DNA of 64,000 nt, from positions 269,126 to 333,125 of the forward strand of contig SJPJ01000001.1 in the NCBI GenBank assembly GCA_007859835.1, given 5' to 3'. Positions within the stretch are counted from its first letter, which is position 1. Every line of letters starts with the position of its first letter. The position numbers and the translations under genes were made by a program. Under the pieces are notes generated by a model, which had not been told where the DNA came from, did not search any database, and saw only the letters and a list, made by a program, of their open reading frames with translations. Source of the stretch: Novipirellula herctigrandis. GTDB lineage: Bacteria; Planctomycetota; Planctomycetia; Pirellulales; Pirellulaceae. Below, in pieces: positions 42,907-52,279 of the stretch.

Positions 42907-44703
42907 CTACTTTTTCGGTACAGGATCAAATTCGGCTCGGTAAGTATTGTATTCCGGCCAAGTAAGCACTCCGTCCTTGTCCGTGTCGGCGGCCGGATGT
43001 TTCGCGAAGTACTTGTCCTTCCACGCTTCCCCGCTGAGTGTTGAATCGGGTTTCTTTGCGACAGGCTTTTTAGGTTGAAAGGCAGGTTGCGGTGGTGTGG
43101 CCGACCCTTCGGCGGGAACACGCATCATCAGTTCGCTTCGGAATGTCAGCAGTGTTTCGGCGTGGACATCATTGGCGGCCAAGTTCGTCCATTCGTGCGG
43201 GTCGTCCTTCGTAAAGTAAAGCTCTTCCTTGCCATTCTCGTATCGGATGTAACGCCAATCTCTCGACCGTAGCGAATAGCTTTCGCGGGATGGGTCGTAC
43301 TTCATTCGCCAAACGTATAACGCCGTTAACGCAGAGCGTGGTCCGGACCATTCGCCATTCTCGGGGTCCTCAAGCAGCGGTTTCAAACTATAGCCGTCAA
43401 GCGAATGACCCTTTCCGCTCTTTTTGGTTTCACCCGAAAGTCCGCACAAGTCAATGAGCGTCGGATAGATATCGATTAGAGAAACCGGTTGCGACGACAC
43501 TCCTTTAGTTCTTGCCACACCGGAAGCACGAATGATCAGTGGGACACGAGTGCTTTCCTGCCACAACGAGTTCTTGTATAGATAGTCCTTCTCGCCCATG
43601 CCCCAACCGTGATCGCTGGTTAGGATGATAATCGTGTTGTCCCTTAAAGACGAGTTGTCAACGGCATCGAGAATTCGACCGATTTGTTCGTCCACCGATG
43701 CAACGCTGGCGAGATACGCTTGGATAAAATGTCGAAGGGCATCGTCCTGCGACGGGTACGACTGGACCAAAGTGTGGAATAAACGCGTTCCCATGTCTTC
43801 GCTACGATCCCCATCCGCACCCTCCGGAATACCTCGAACCGTTTTGGCGTAAGTATCCATGACATCTCCCGGACGGATCACCGGAAGCTCGATCGAATCA
43901 AGTGGAAACATGTCAAAGAATCGCTGTGGCACGATCAACGGTGTGTGAGGGCGAATGAATCCGACACCCATGAAAAACGGCTGCCGCCCCGGTTTATCGG
44001 CGCGGGCGAGCAATTCCGTGGTGGCCCATTGTCCATTCAATTCGTCGGCCGTCGCATCACGATCATTCGGGGAATCGACTCGTAACTGGCGATTGTTTGC
44101 CCAATTGCCTGTTAGCCAACTCACCGGTTTTCCATCAGCCGTTTTCCGCCCCGTTAGATTCACCAACGGTCCAAACGATCCGTCGATCGTTCCGATGTCA
44201 CGATAGGGTGCGGGCACGTCGGGATGGGCTATCTTGTTCTCGCCATCGAATGCAAACGGCCCGTAGTCCGCCGGGTTGCCGTACTGCTTCCATTCTTGGC
44301 GAACCATATGGTGCATCAATTTGCCAGTGCCTAGTGTCTGGTACCCCTCGGCCCGAAAGTGATCCATGATCGTTCGCGAATTCTTAAGGACTTCGTACTG
44401 GTCCCATTTCGTAAAGCCAAAACAACCTGAATTGTGGGGATAGACACCCGTGAACAGACTCGCGCGGGACGGTCCACAGATTGGGATATTGCAATGAGCC
44501 TGCGTGAAAGTGACGCCGCTGCGAGCAAGCCGAGCAATGTTTGGCGTCTTTGCTTGAGGATGTCCGCCGAAGCCTTCGACATAATCATTCAAGTCATCAC
44601 AGATGATCAGAATGACATTGGGTCGCTGGTCGGCAGCGTCTAGATTGCCGATCCCCAGCAGCGAAAAACAAAGGCAAAATAGGTAGCGAGTTCTTGCTGG
44701 CAT
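42907..44703 (-). CDS. Exported iduronate-2-sulfatase-like sulfatase with EF-hand tail
   Basis: A 598-residue type I sulfatase. I start it at 44703, with GAGGA upstream and a signal peptide (YLFCLCFSLLGIGNLDA); an in-frame Met at 44760 is less likely. Landmarks are 'NVILIICDDLNDYVEGFGGH', the Cys76 motif 'IPICGPSRASLFTGVYPHNS', 'MGVGFIRPHTPLIVPQRFFD' and 'IILTSDHGWGMGEKDYLYKN', all typical of the iduronate-2-sulfatase branch. The last ~70 residues are a Lys/Pro linker and an EF-hand-like loop ('DTDKDGVLTWPE'), which is not part of the usual sulfatase fold and may bind calcium or another protein. The next gene downstream is the dead GH2 fragment. The substrate is probably a sulfated uronic-acid- or hexose-type residue. 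Confidence 0.95.
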   Translation of the reverse strand: MPARTRYLFCLCFSLLGIGNLDAADQRPNVILIICDDLNDYVEGFGGHPQAKTPNIARLARSGVTFTQAHCNIPICGPSRASLFTGVYPHNSGCFGFTKWDQYEVLKNSRTIMDHFRAEGYQTLGTGKLMHHMVRQEWKQYGNPADYGPFAFDGENKIAHPDVPAPYRDIGTIDGSFGPLVNLTGRKTADGKPVSWLTGNWANNRQLRVDSPNDRDATADELNGQWATTELLARADKPGRQPFFMGVGFIRPHTPLIVPQRFFDMFPLDSIELPVIRPGDVMDTYAKTVRGIPEGADGDRSEDMGTRLFHTLVQSYPSQDDALRHFIQAYLASVASVDEQIGRILDAVDNSSLRDNTIIILTSDHGWGMGEKDYLYKNSLWQESTRVPLIIRASGVARTKGVSSQPVSLIDIYPTLIDLCGLSGETKKSGKGHSLDGYSLKPLLEDPENGEWSGPRSALTALYVWRMKYDPSRESYSLRSRDWRYIRYENGKEELYFTKDDPHEWTNLAANDVHAETLLTFRSELMMRVPAEGSATPPQPAFQPKKPVAKKPDSTLSGEAWKDKYFAKHPAADTDKDGVLTWPEYNTYRAEFDPVPKK

Positions 44704-44991
44704 CGAGATCCTCAAAATGGGGGAAGTGGCGCAGCGTGCGACCAGTTGGAAGGAATTCACCAGGAGCCATTTTCCATGGAGTATCTTATTATGCTTTTCG
44801 TTTTTAAAGGCTTCGGCTCGGTGCTGTACTAACCATCGTGGCTTGGATTGTCACGACGTTGCCAAAGACCGCCATCGGCAACGATTCTTAAACCCCGCAC
44901 GGATACATCACCTAAATTTTTCGTCGCTAAGTTGTTTCCCAACCGTTTTGCTCATCCGTCGGCAAGCATGCATCAAAGATCCAATACGACT

Positions 44992-47358
44992 CTATGGAAT
45001 GGATACGCTTGTCGTTGATGTTGCGTTTGGGGTCTCGCCGTCATTCGTGAGCATATCGAGTCGTGGATTGTCTTTGAGTTGAGCCTCAAGTGCATCGAAT
45101 GTACGAATCAACTTTTGGTAGTCTTCGTCCTCTACCGTTTTATAAACGGCCTGCCCACACTTCCCGGAACCACCGGCCTCCTCCGGTAACGGAGCCATGA
45201 AGATGGGATTGCGCTCCGGATGATCCAATCGCAAAGCGAATTGACTGGGATAGGTGAAGACTTGGTCGTTCGAATCTTGGGTGTGGCACTCAATGCAGCG
45301 TCGCTTAGCTATATCAGCAAAGGTCTGGGCAAACTCCGAGGGAAGCTGTTGGCGGCATCCGCGATTTCCCCGGTAGTTTGAGTCACTGCCTTCATAGTAC
45401 GGCACGTTTAGATCCATCCACAAATATAGCCTCAGCTTTTCGGCATCGGACAACGCAATGCGCGGCTTGCCGTCGTCGTCGCGATGCCCGCTTTGAACGA
45501 CGTTAGCAAGTAAGGAATTCTTGGCACCCCATTGTCCCGGCTTGATATTCAGAATGTTGGCTTCTTGCCCGTTGTAGGTTGGGATCCAACTCACATACTT
45601 TGGTTTGAACTCGCGCGAGGTCGCGCCTTGCACAAAGTTCTCCGCAGGCGTGCCCCTGCGAACTAGGTTTTCGTAGGAAATGTTGAAGAAGTCTGTTTTG
45701 TCGCCGGTCAGTTCTAGACCTGCGGCCGGGTTGTCGTGGCCATGGCATTCCTCGCAATGGGCATCGAGGATCGGTTGGACTTCGCGAACATAGTTGAAGC
45801 CCTTCACGCCCCACGCAGGTTTCTCGAGTTGTTCTACACCACGCGTCAGCGCCAATGCACGCGATGTCATTTCGTTGGCAACGTAATTCCGGTCTGCATG
45901 GCATCCAATGCACCCTTGCCGTTCGCCAGGCATCAGATGGGTAAAAGTCCGCATGCGTTGAACCGTCATTCCGTTTTCATCCAACGGCAGGAAATAGATC
46001 GGTCGTCGAGCGGGCACCTTAAAAAAAGCGGAGCCGTCCTCTTCCACCGTTGCAAACCCCCAAACCTTTTTGGGTGCATACGTTGCTCCTGCACTGACCA
46101 CCGGGAATTGGAATCCAAACGCGCGGCGACCGGGATCGATCCCCAACGGCTTTTCCACCTCTTGGACAATCGCCAGCTTTTTGATGGAACCTCGCTCGAT
46201 GCTATCGGGCAAACCGTTGTAGACATCAACCATGTTAATCTCAGCCCACTCGAACTCTTTTTCCTCGCTGCCGTCGCTTGGCAAGGTGGAAGCGACGAGC
46301 TGTTCCTTTTGGCGTGTCCGCACCGGTTGCGGTGAATAGAAGCCGAGTCCGTTTGCATCACCTTTTAACAGCGGCTGTATTTGCGTTCCCTCGTAGTCGC
46401 GCAGTTCGATCGAACCGTCTTTTGAAACCAGGTAGTGCGTGCTGTCGAGCGGGAAGGGATTCACGTAGGGCCCACGGATATGATTGCCCGCTCCCTTGTC
46501 GACTTGCCCAATTCCAACTTCCGGTGTCAGATTGCGGATCGCTTGCTGTGCGTTACCACCTTTTTCAGGATCAATAATACCGATTGCTCCATGGCAGTGG
46601 CGGTTATGCGCTGTCATCACGCAAAGGATCTTTCCGCTCGATCCGGGGATTTCGCGAGCGTCCATAAAGGTCGCCGGCGACAAAATACGGTTGCCAAACA
46701 GCCCCATAAGCTTGGTGCCGTCCGGGTTAATCGTCCAAAGGCTCTGGATCGGAATGGCGGGACGGTCAACATATTCCCAGCGACTGTAAAGGATACGCCC
46801 ATCGTCCATTACCGAAGGAGTGAAATCGTTCAGATAGTTGGCGCTTAACCGCACAGGCCTAGTGCCGTCCGCTTTGCATTTGAACAAAATCGGCGTGGTC
46901 GTTTTCCAACAATAGGCGAACGCCGGCTTGCGGTCTGACAAGAAGACGATTTCATTATTCGGGAGCCAGCTTGCATTGAAATTATTAGAAGCATGATCCG
47001 TAATCTGGTTTAGCTCGGAGCCATCAATGTTTATGGTGAAAAGCTGGAACGTTCCAGACATTTCCCGCTTCCAACTAAAGAGAACCGTCCGGCCGTCGTA
47101 ATGCAGATTGGCGTCGAGAATCAAGCCTTCATCGCTAGCCAAGATTTCCCTTAGTTCCTTTTTCTCCAAATCGAAAATGAACAGTCCACCGCCGGGTTTA
47201 TTGTCTTCTTCATGATAGGTGTAGACATGCGAGCTTCTGACCATATTCCGTTGCACCAACAGAACTTGCTCAAATCCGAAAGCATGTCCTGCGAACAACG
47301 CGGCTATGCCGACCCAAATCCATCGTGTTGGTAATATCATCATGATACTTTGTTTCAT
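44992..47358 (-). CDS. Triheme c-type cytochrome with hydrazine-synthase-alpha-like propeller
   Basis: A 788-residue exported protein (signal peptide 'WIWVGIAALFAGHAFG'). Residues ~30-330 are a six- or seven-bladed propeller with TolB/PD40-like repeats ('LFIFDLEKKELREILASDEG', 'LFTINIDGSELNQITDHASN', 'LFKCKADGTRPVRLSANYLN'), resembling the N-terminal domain of hydrazine synthase subunit alpha. Three heme-c motifs follow: 'GCIGCHAD' (about 490), 'CEECHGH' (about 535) and 'RCIECHTQ' (about 695). Planctomycetes outside the anammox group carry many such proteins, so hydrazine chemistry is not implied; an extracellular redox or sugar-oxidising role is possible. It sits between a sulfatase and GH95 on the same strand, with 288 bp to the sulfatase, so a link to polysaccharide use is plausible. 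Confidence 0.85.
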   Translation of the reverse strand: MKQSIMMILPTRWIWVGIAALFAGHAFGFEQVLLVQRNMVRSSHVYTYHEEDNKPGGGLFIFDLEKKELREILASDEGLILDANLHYDGRTVLFSWKREMSGTFQLFTINIDGSELNQITDHASNNFNASWLPNNEIVFLSDRKPAFAYCWKTTTPILFKCKADGTRPVRLSANYLNDFTPSVMDDGRILYSRWEYVDRPAIPIQSLWTINPDGTKLMGLFGNRILSPATFMDAREIPGSSGKILCVMTAHNRHCHGAIGIIDPEKGGNAQQAIRNLTPEVGIGQVDKGAGNHIRGPYVNPFPLDSTHYLVSKDGSIELRDYEGTQIQPLLKGDANGLGFYSPQPVRTRQKEQLVASTLPSDGSEEKEFEWAEINMVDVYNGLPDSIERGSIKKLAIVQEVEKPLGIDPGRRAFGFQFPVVSAGATYAPKKVWGFATVEEDGSAFFKVPARRPIYFLPLDENGMTVQRMRTFTHLMPGERQGCIGCHADRNYVANEMTSRALALTRGVEQLEKPAWGVKGFNYVREVQPILDAHCEECHGHDNPAAGLELTGDKTDFFNISYENLVRRGTPAENFVQGATSREFKPKYVSWIPTYNGQEANILNIKPGQWGAKNSLLANVVQSGHRDDDGKPRIALSDAEKLRLYLWMDLNVPYYEGSDSNYRGNRGCRQQLPSEFAQTFADIAKRRCIECHTQDSNDQVFTYPSQFALRLDHPERNPIFMAPLPEEAGGSGKCGQAVYKTVEDEDYQKLIRTFDALEAQLKDNPRLDMLTNDGETPNATSTTSVSIP

Positions 47359-47801
47359 TATTGTTCAAACTGTAACGTCGACTCATACCACCAAGGCGGG
47401 TGCTCGCTCGGGGGATCGACTTTAAAATCGCCACAGCAGCTACTTAACTTAGAGCAGCTACTTAACTTAAGGTTGCCACTTTGCTGTTCCCAACTCACTT
47501 AGCCCTTCATTTTTAATCACATTCATATTAACCGGTTCGAGTCGTGATTGCTGCGTTAACGAATCGGTCGCAGTAGCAATTTCGCCGAATACTCCTTCTT
47601 TGCGCTGTGACTTCTCCCGCCAAAATTGAATTAGCCGGCATGCCGCGCATGAGGCCCTGCCTTGGTGGGGATTAATCGTACTGCCATGTCGCGTCGTTCA
47701 TGCGTATAAGATCACATCGTTTAAGTCGATCTAACCCAACTTGATCGTTTCGCCATCGACGCCATTGTTCTCGATTCGCAAACATCGCTTCTTGCGCGTT
47801 T
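47359..47801. other. Intergenic region upstream of the cytochrome gene
   Basis: 443 bp between the GH95 gene (upstream in transcription order) and the cytochrome gene. No gene recognised. It contains an 18-bp near-tandem duplication at 47436-47469. Confidence 0.55.
47436..47469. repeat. 18-bp tandem duplication
   Basis: GCAGCTACTTAACTTAGA is followed immediately by a second copy matching over its first 16 bases. Non-coding. Confidence 0.85.
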
Positions 47802-50309
47802 TCAATACGAGTTATTTTTTTCGGTTCTCAGTTCGTGGTATTCCGCGGCGTCTTCCGCGGTGAATGCGGGAGTATTAATTGGATAGTCGTTGACGCTGTT
47901 ATCCAAAACAACCTTCAACCGCACCGATCGGCCTTTCTGGAGGAACACTTTCCGCGCTATGTGTCCCTGTTGTGACGTCGTCACTTCCGTATCTGCTTCG
48001 ATGCTCTTTATGCCTTGACGCAGATACAGCGTCACCCATTGGTCTTTTAGAGAAGAGATCGTTGCGGTGACTTCCTTCTCATTTAGATCCCAGTTCAACG
48101 AATCGACGGTAGCTTGCGTGCGACAACGGATTCCCTTGATCGAGCCAATGGGGATTTTTGATGACCACGCTGGCAGTAGCTCAATCACGCTCGGATTGGA
48201 ATAGACCAACGCTTCGGATATCACTCCCGGCAGCCCGCACAACACATCCGTGTTCGGGCACCAACCCGGATTGTGTCTTGTTACAAGATTGGGCTGGATG
48301 TAGTCGTATCGCATCAGCGTATAGATGTTTTGATAAAACAATGACGGGTATTTGGTCCGTGCCGCACACAACGCACGAATGGCAAAGCAGTGTCCGGAAT
48401 GGTCCTGCGGTAGACGCAATTCTAGGGCGATTCGCATCGCGTTGACTAGCTTCGGATGTTCTTCCCATGTCAATTCGTGCGCGGGCCAGATCGGATAGCT
48501 GTGCGACATGTGGCGGTGGTTATATCCATCCTGATACGATGGGTATGCCCACTCCTTGAAAGCTCCCCGATCATTGACCAAGTAGGGAGGGAACTTCGTC
48601 AGCATGCCCTTGAGATGCTTTACACGATCGGGTTCGATTCCAAGGTCTTGGTAAGCCTCGATCAAATTGCGGATCGCCTGTTTTGCAGCTGCAATGTTCT
48701 GTACCGCATTGATCGAGTGACCCGGAAGTTGCTCTGGGGAATAGGATGGAACGAACAGGTAGTTTCCGTCCTCGTCAAACTCCGTCAGAAAGTCTTCATG
48801 GAAAAGTACCACCTTTTCCATCAATGGAAGTGCATGCTTCTTTAGGAATTCCATGTCGCCTGTCACGAGGTAGTATTCGTACAACGGGTATATCAGCCAA
48901 GCCGCGCCGGCGGTCCAGCAGTGCCCGGGCCACTTCCCGAAATGGGTGTGGTAGTTCTCACGACCTGCGGTGCGGGCGCCTGATATGATTCCGCGGCATC
49001 CGTAGATGTTCTTGGCGTTGATTTCCCACGTTGGGGAAATTTCCTCAATCAAGCTTAAGTAGGCGTTGAGTGCTTCTGGCAACGCACAAATGTTTGCACC
49101 AGCGATTTGCTGGTTCACATTTGTGTCGAGCGTAAAGTCTCCGGACCATGCGGGTTTGTGCGAGCCATTCCAAATTCCAGTCAACGGAGGTGGATAGCCA
49201 CCGCTCGACGATAGCAGTGCATAGCGTCCCATGTTAAACATCTTCTGAAGAAACGCAGGAACGATCTGGGCCGATTCCGATTGTTTTTTTATTAGCTCTT
49301 CCGAAGAAAGAAAACGATCTTCGGATTGATCTAGATTGAGAGTCATTCGCTCCATCGCAGAACGGTGCAGCTTCACGTGCCGCTCGAGAAGCAGACCATA
49401 GTCCGCAGCAAGCTGTGATAAGCTCGCCTGGATTACGGGGATCTGTGACGTATCAAAATCGTCCAAGTCCATAATCCGTGTGAGCAAGAGCACGCGAGTT
49501 GCACCCGAACAACGAACATGATTCGCATTTTGTTCGACCGTTCCCGATTCACAAACCACGCGTGTGGTGCCTTCGTAGCCTCTGGGGGTCTTGTTGTATT
49601 TACATCGAGCGGTCATCCACTGTTCGGAAAGATCCACGGTGATGCGCGCCTTGTCATCGGAAAGACCGTGCCATTGATCGATTAGGCTCAAATCGACACT
49701 GATTGGCAATCCATCGGGCGATTCGAACAATTGCACGATGACATTGTCTTTGCGAGAGACAAAGGTTTTGCTAAGCCAGCATCCCTCAGCGGTCCGATAC
49801 CGGACTACCGCTTCTCCGGTCATGAAATCAACCGTACGGAGGTAGTCTCGTACGTCACCGACGTTATTGCGTTCGACCGTCATCGTATAAGCCGGATGAT
49901 AGGACGGCGTATTGATGATTTGCGGGTGGCCATTTTCGGCCATCACCTTCCGCCAATACGCAAGAGCCTGGGTTGTCTTTCCTTGTTTGATCATTTGCCG
50001 AACATCAGGCAATGCCCCTGAAATCACGGGAGGCAAAGGACGCTCATGCATGATTGGCCGAAACAGTCGTTCATGGTTGAAGATCACTTTGTCATCGTAT
50101 GGTTGGCCCAAAACGGTCGCACCCATGACGCCGTTGCCTGTCACCAAGCCACTCTCCCAACGTGACGCCGGCTCGGTACTGCACATGCCCGGCAGACTCA
50201 TCACCGCAGAACGCTGCGCTAAAGGGATTGGATCGATATCGATGGCTCGAATAGTCACGCACAGCAAAAACGGTGCGATTACGGCAAAAATTGCCCAATG
50301 AGTTTTCAT
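47802..50309 (-). CDS. GH95 family alpha-L-fucosidase / alpha-L-galactosidase
   Basis: An 835-residue exported inverting glycosidase. Start at 50309 gives a signal peptide (WAIFAVIAPFLLCVTIRA). The N-terminal beta-sandwich begins with 'EPASRWESGLVTGNGVMGAT' and 'DKVIFNHERLFRP', the GH95 signature. The (alpha/alpha)6-barrel (about 330-680) has 'WNGSHKPAWSGDFTLDTNVN', 'GGAWLIYPLYEYYLVTGDME'-type sequence near 470, 'GYNHRHMSHSYPIWPAHELT' (the HRHxSH motif) and a terminal beta-domain. GH95 enzymes remove alpha-1,2-linked L-fucose or L-galactose. It is a true GH95 and clearly different from the DUF5703-type protein at 15.1 kb. It is the first gene of a minus-strand set that continues with the triheme cytochrome and a sulfatase. 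Confidence 0.92.
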   Translation of the reverse strand: MKTHWAIFAVIAPFLLCVTIRAIDIDPIPLAQRSAVMSLPGMCSTEPASRWESGLVTGNGVMGATVLGQPYDDKVIFNHERLFRPIMHERPLPPVISGALPDVRQMIKQGKTTQALAYWRKVMAENGHPQIINTPSYHPAYTMTVERNNVGDVRDYLRTVDFMTGEAVVRYRTAEGCWLSKTFVSRKDNVIVQLFESPDGLPISVDLSLIDQWHGLSDDKARITVDLSEQWMTARCKYNKTPRGYEGTTRVVCESGTVEQNANHVRCSGATRVLLLTRIMDLDDFDTSQIPVIQASLSQLAADYGLLLERHVKLHRSAMERMTLNLDQSEDRFLSSEELIKKQSESAQIVPAFLQKMFNMGRYALLSSSGGYPPPLTGIWNGSHKPAWSGDFTLDTNVNQQIAGANICALPEALNAYLSLIEEISPTWEINAKNIYGCRGIISGARTAGRENYHTHFGKWPGHCWTAGAAWLIYPLYEYYLVTGDMEFLKKHALPLMEKVVLFHEDFLTEFDEDGNYLFVPSYSPEQLPGHSINAVQNIAAAKQAIRNLIEAYQDLGIEPDRVKHLKGMLTKFPPYLVNDRGAFKEWAYPSYQDGYNHRHMSHSYPIWPAHELTWEEHPKLVNAMRIALELRLPQDHSGHCFAIRALCAARTKYPSLFYQNIYTLMRYDYIQPNLVTRHNPGWCPNTDVLCGLPGVISEALVYSNPSVIELLPAWSSKIPIGSIKGIRCRTQATVDSLNWDLNEKEVTATISSLKDQWVTLYLRQGIKSIEADTEVTTSQQGHIARKVFLQKGRSVRLKVVLDNSVNDYPINTPAFTAEDAAEYHELRTEKNNSY

Positions 50310-50718
50310 GGTCTTTCTCAGAAACGAAGGTTGCAATCAGCCTAAGATTCAAGTTTCAAATACAGGAACCTTCCCTCGGCCGATGCACTAATTTATGCAG
50401 TACGGGATGCACTACCCGATGCATTGGCATGCTGCAGCAACAAGAACCCGTGATAGGTGGCGAGCCTTTTGCGGCAGTGAAGGCTTTTGGCGGCAGTGAA
50501 GGGTATCTGGAAAACATTGCGGATTCAACTTGCGGCGAATCACCGCATGTTGGGCAAGCGGGGGCCTTCGCGATTCGGGTTATGACACCAAGTTGCAGCG
50601 AATTCTAAGCACGTAGCTCTGATTGATGTCTACCAATACCTATCCAGGAAATGCCGCACTAAGCCACGATTTGGCCAACAAAGATCGTACGACGCCGTAC
50701 CCACCTTAAATTCGCCGC

Positions 50719-50943
50719 CTATTTGACTGGCTCAATCGCCTCTTTAGTGACACTCTCCTGCCGGAATAGAATGCGATCTACGTTGACCAACGGAGACGGG
50801 CCGGATAGGACAAGCGTGTACTGCTCTGCTGATTCAACCTGGTAGATCGCTAAGCGTTGACTCTGAACCGATTGAACTCGGACGTATCGGAAGGTAAACC
50901 TTATGTCGCAACCGATCTCAGTAGCGCCGAATCGCCAAGGGAC
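50719..50943 (-). pseudogene. C-terminal remnant of a secreted protein (unknown)
   Basis: A 75-codon minus-strand frame with no start codon ends in a TAG at 50719. It reads as beta-rich, typical C-terminal sequence: 'RFTFRYVRVQSVQSQRLAIY', 'QVESAEQYTLVLSGPSPLVN' and 'VDRILFRQESVTKEAIEPVK'. It resembles the binding domain at the end of some planctomycete glycan enzymes, but I cannot name the family. It lies upstream of and co-directional with the GH95 gene, so it is likely what remains of a former first gene of that set. Confidence 0.45.
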
Positions 50944-51087
50944 TCATCACGAATGAAGCAACGTCGGCGAATGCTGGCACCTTCATTGGCCCGCTCTACT
51001 ACTGAGAAGGCTATACGTTGAATACATCAACCTTCAGAAACAAGATCCTTGAAAACTTGGACGCAACGATGCAAGTCGCCCACGACG

Positions 51088-51214
51088 CTAGGCACTGTCT
51101 CGTCAATGATAAGCGGCACAACGCTATCCGCCGGTGACCCCGGAAACACCCCCGGCTAGCGTTTTGCGGCTCACATAAAAGTGCGTCAATTCACATTGAC
51201 GAGACAGCCCCTAG
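51088..51214 (+). mobile_element. MITE-like element, copy 1
   Basis: A 127-bp non-coding element with near-perfect terminal inverted repeats. The left end reads CTAGGCACTGTCTCGTCAAT; the right end is the complement of CTAGGGGCTGTCTCGTCAAT, two mismatches in 20. Both ends finish in CTAG. An inverted, diverged copy lies at 60142-60270; the core segments CCGGTGACCCCGGAAA and TTGCGGCTCACATAA are shared. The CTAG ends resemble the target sequence of IS630-type transposases, so that family could mobilise it in trans, but no transposase is present here. Confidence 0.8.
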
Positions 51215-51384
51215 AACGAAAAGAGTAGATCTTTATATTGCAAGCGTCGCCGACATCCCACATTGCCCGCCGAAACATACGCTAAACTCCAAACAAGTTT
51301 TTACCCTGGCCCAGGTGAGATGCGGCGATCAAGACGCTTGGGGTTGTGTAGGACAAGCAGAATTGAAGACTTTCTGAGGCAAAT

Positions 51385-51798
51385 TTGAGATTTGAAATGA
51401 CGCCAGTAACAGTCGAACAAATTGATTCCCTTGTCCCGTTCCTCGAACCGTTTGCGGCCAATGGATTCGTCGCCGGAGAATGGCAAGGTCGAGCTGGGCA
51501 ATTCCCATGGTTTGATTTTGTTGATGTGGTAGATGAATTTCTTCAAGCACTCTATCGTCAAAACTGGGTTTCGCCCGAATGCAATTGGACGGAGTGGCAA
51601 GACACGGCAAACACGTTCATGGAAGAACCTTCGAAAATCGAGACTGCTGATGCTCAAACAATTCGAAAGCTGTTCACGACACATGTTCGTGCGAATCGCT
51701 TCTGCGAGGGACATCTCGCATCAATGTTCGAAAATGGTCATATCGTGTTACTGTTGCGGCGGCTGCAGACGATCCGATCCGAAATGGAAAGAGCCTAG
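51385..51798 (+). CDS. DUF6508 family protein
   Basis: A 137-residue cytoplasmic protein whose sequence matches the DUF6508 pattern: 'QIDSLVPFLEPFAANGFVAG', 'FPWFDFVDVVDEFLQALYRQ', 'FMEEPSKIETADAQTIRKLF' and 'CEGHLASMFENGHIVLLLRR'. The family function is not known; members are widespread small bacterial proteins. The start is a TTG at 51385 with TGAGG five bases upstream, or an ATG four codons later. It stands alone between a decayed region and the sulfatase at 52.3 kb and has no obvious link to sulfate metabolism. Its position directly inside the two MITE-like copies suggests it moved with, or survived beside, that block. Confidence 0.8.
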   Translation: MRFEMTPVTVEQIDSLVPFLEPFAANGFVAGEWQGRAGQFPWFDFVDVVDEFLQALYRQNWVSPECNWTEWQDTANTFMEEPSKIETADAQTIRKLFTTHVRANRFCEGHLASMFENGHIVLLLRRLQTIRSEMERA

Positions 51799-52279
51799 TG
51801 ACAAACCCTGTTTCTTATGTCGTCGAGCATAAGCGGATTGCTCTTGATACAAATAGCGATTGCGCCATTGGCGGCAGTGGGTAGACCCTCTCAGGCGAGA
51901 ATTTATTTGCTTGATGCAACAGAATGCGAAGAAATTGCCGCTGTTCTTTCGGCGCATGGTTGTGATATTGGATCCCGGTACGTTTTTGAGTTCTTGTGCT
52001 TCAAAATCGTAGTGCAGATTCGGTTGGGAATACACGTCTTGGCCATACGATGGTACCCGAAAACAATCCGTTAGAGAATTTCAAACATGAATTTGAGATG
52101 GCTAAATGAAACAACCCCAATTCATTTTGTTCAATGAGAGGCTCCAACGGCCATTGACTGGCCGCGAGCGGTTAAAATGCTCCGGGAAGACGATACGCCG
52201 ATATGTCAATGCCACGGTCGATGTGGGTCTCCCAACGGTATCCAGGTTGGAAACTCGATTACATGAAATTGTCACCACA
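51799..52279. other. Intergenic region, no gene recognised
   Basis: 481 bp between DUF6508 and the sulfatase start. A plus-strand frame 51817-52074 (85 codons; 'ARIYLLDATECEEIAAVLSA') has no recognisable domain. In-frame upstream sequence of the sulfatase (52106-52279) lacks a signal peptide and is not counted as coding. Confidence 0.5.

Larger units (their letters stand above)
50310..51384. other. 1.07-kb intergenic region with remnants and a MITE-like element
   Basis: No intact gene. It contains an imperfect tandem duplication of 18-19 bp at about 50466-50502 (CTTTTGCGGCAGTGAAGG), a minus-strand coding remnant at 50719-50943 and a MITE-like element at 51088-51214, each described separately. 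The structure suggests a former gene that has decayed by insertion and deletion. Confidence 0.6.

Noticed and set aside
44992..47358. Evidence of anammox (hydrazine synthase)
   Set aside because: Only a resemblance to the alpha-subunit propeller is seen, no beta or gamma subunits; such proteins are common in non-anammox planctomycetes.
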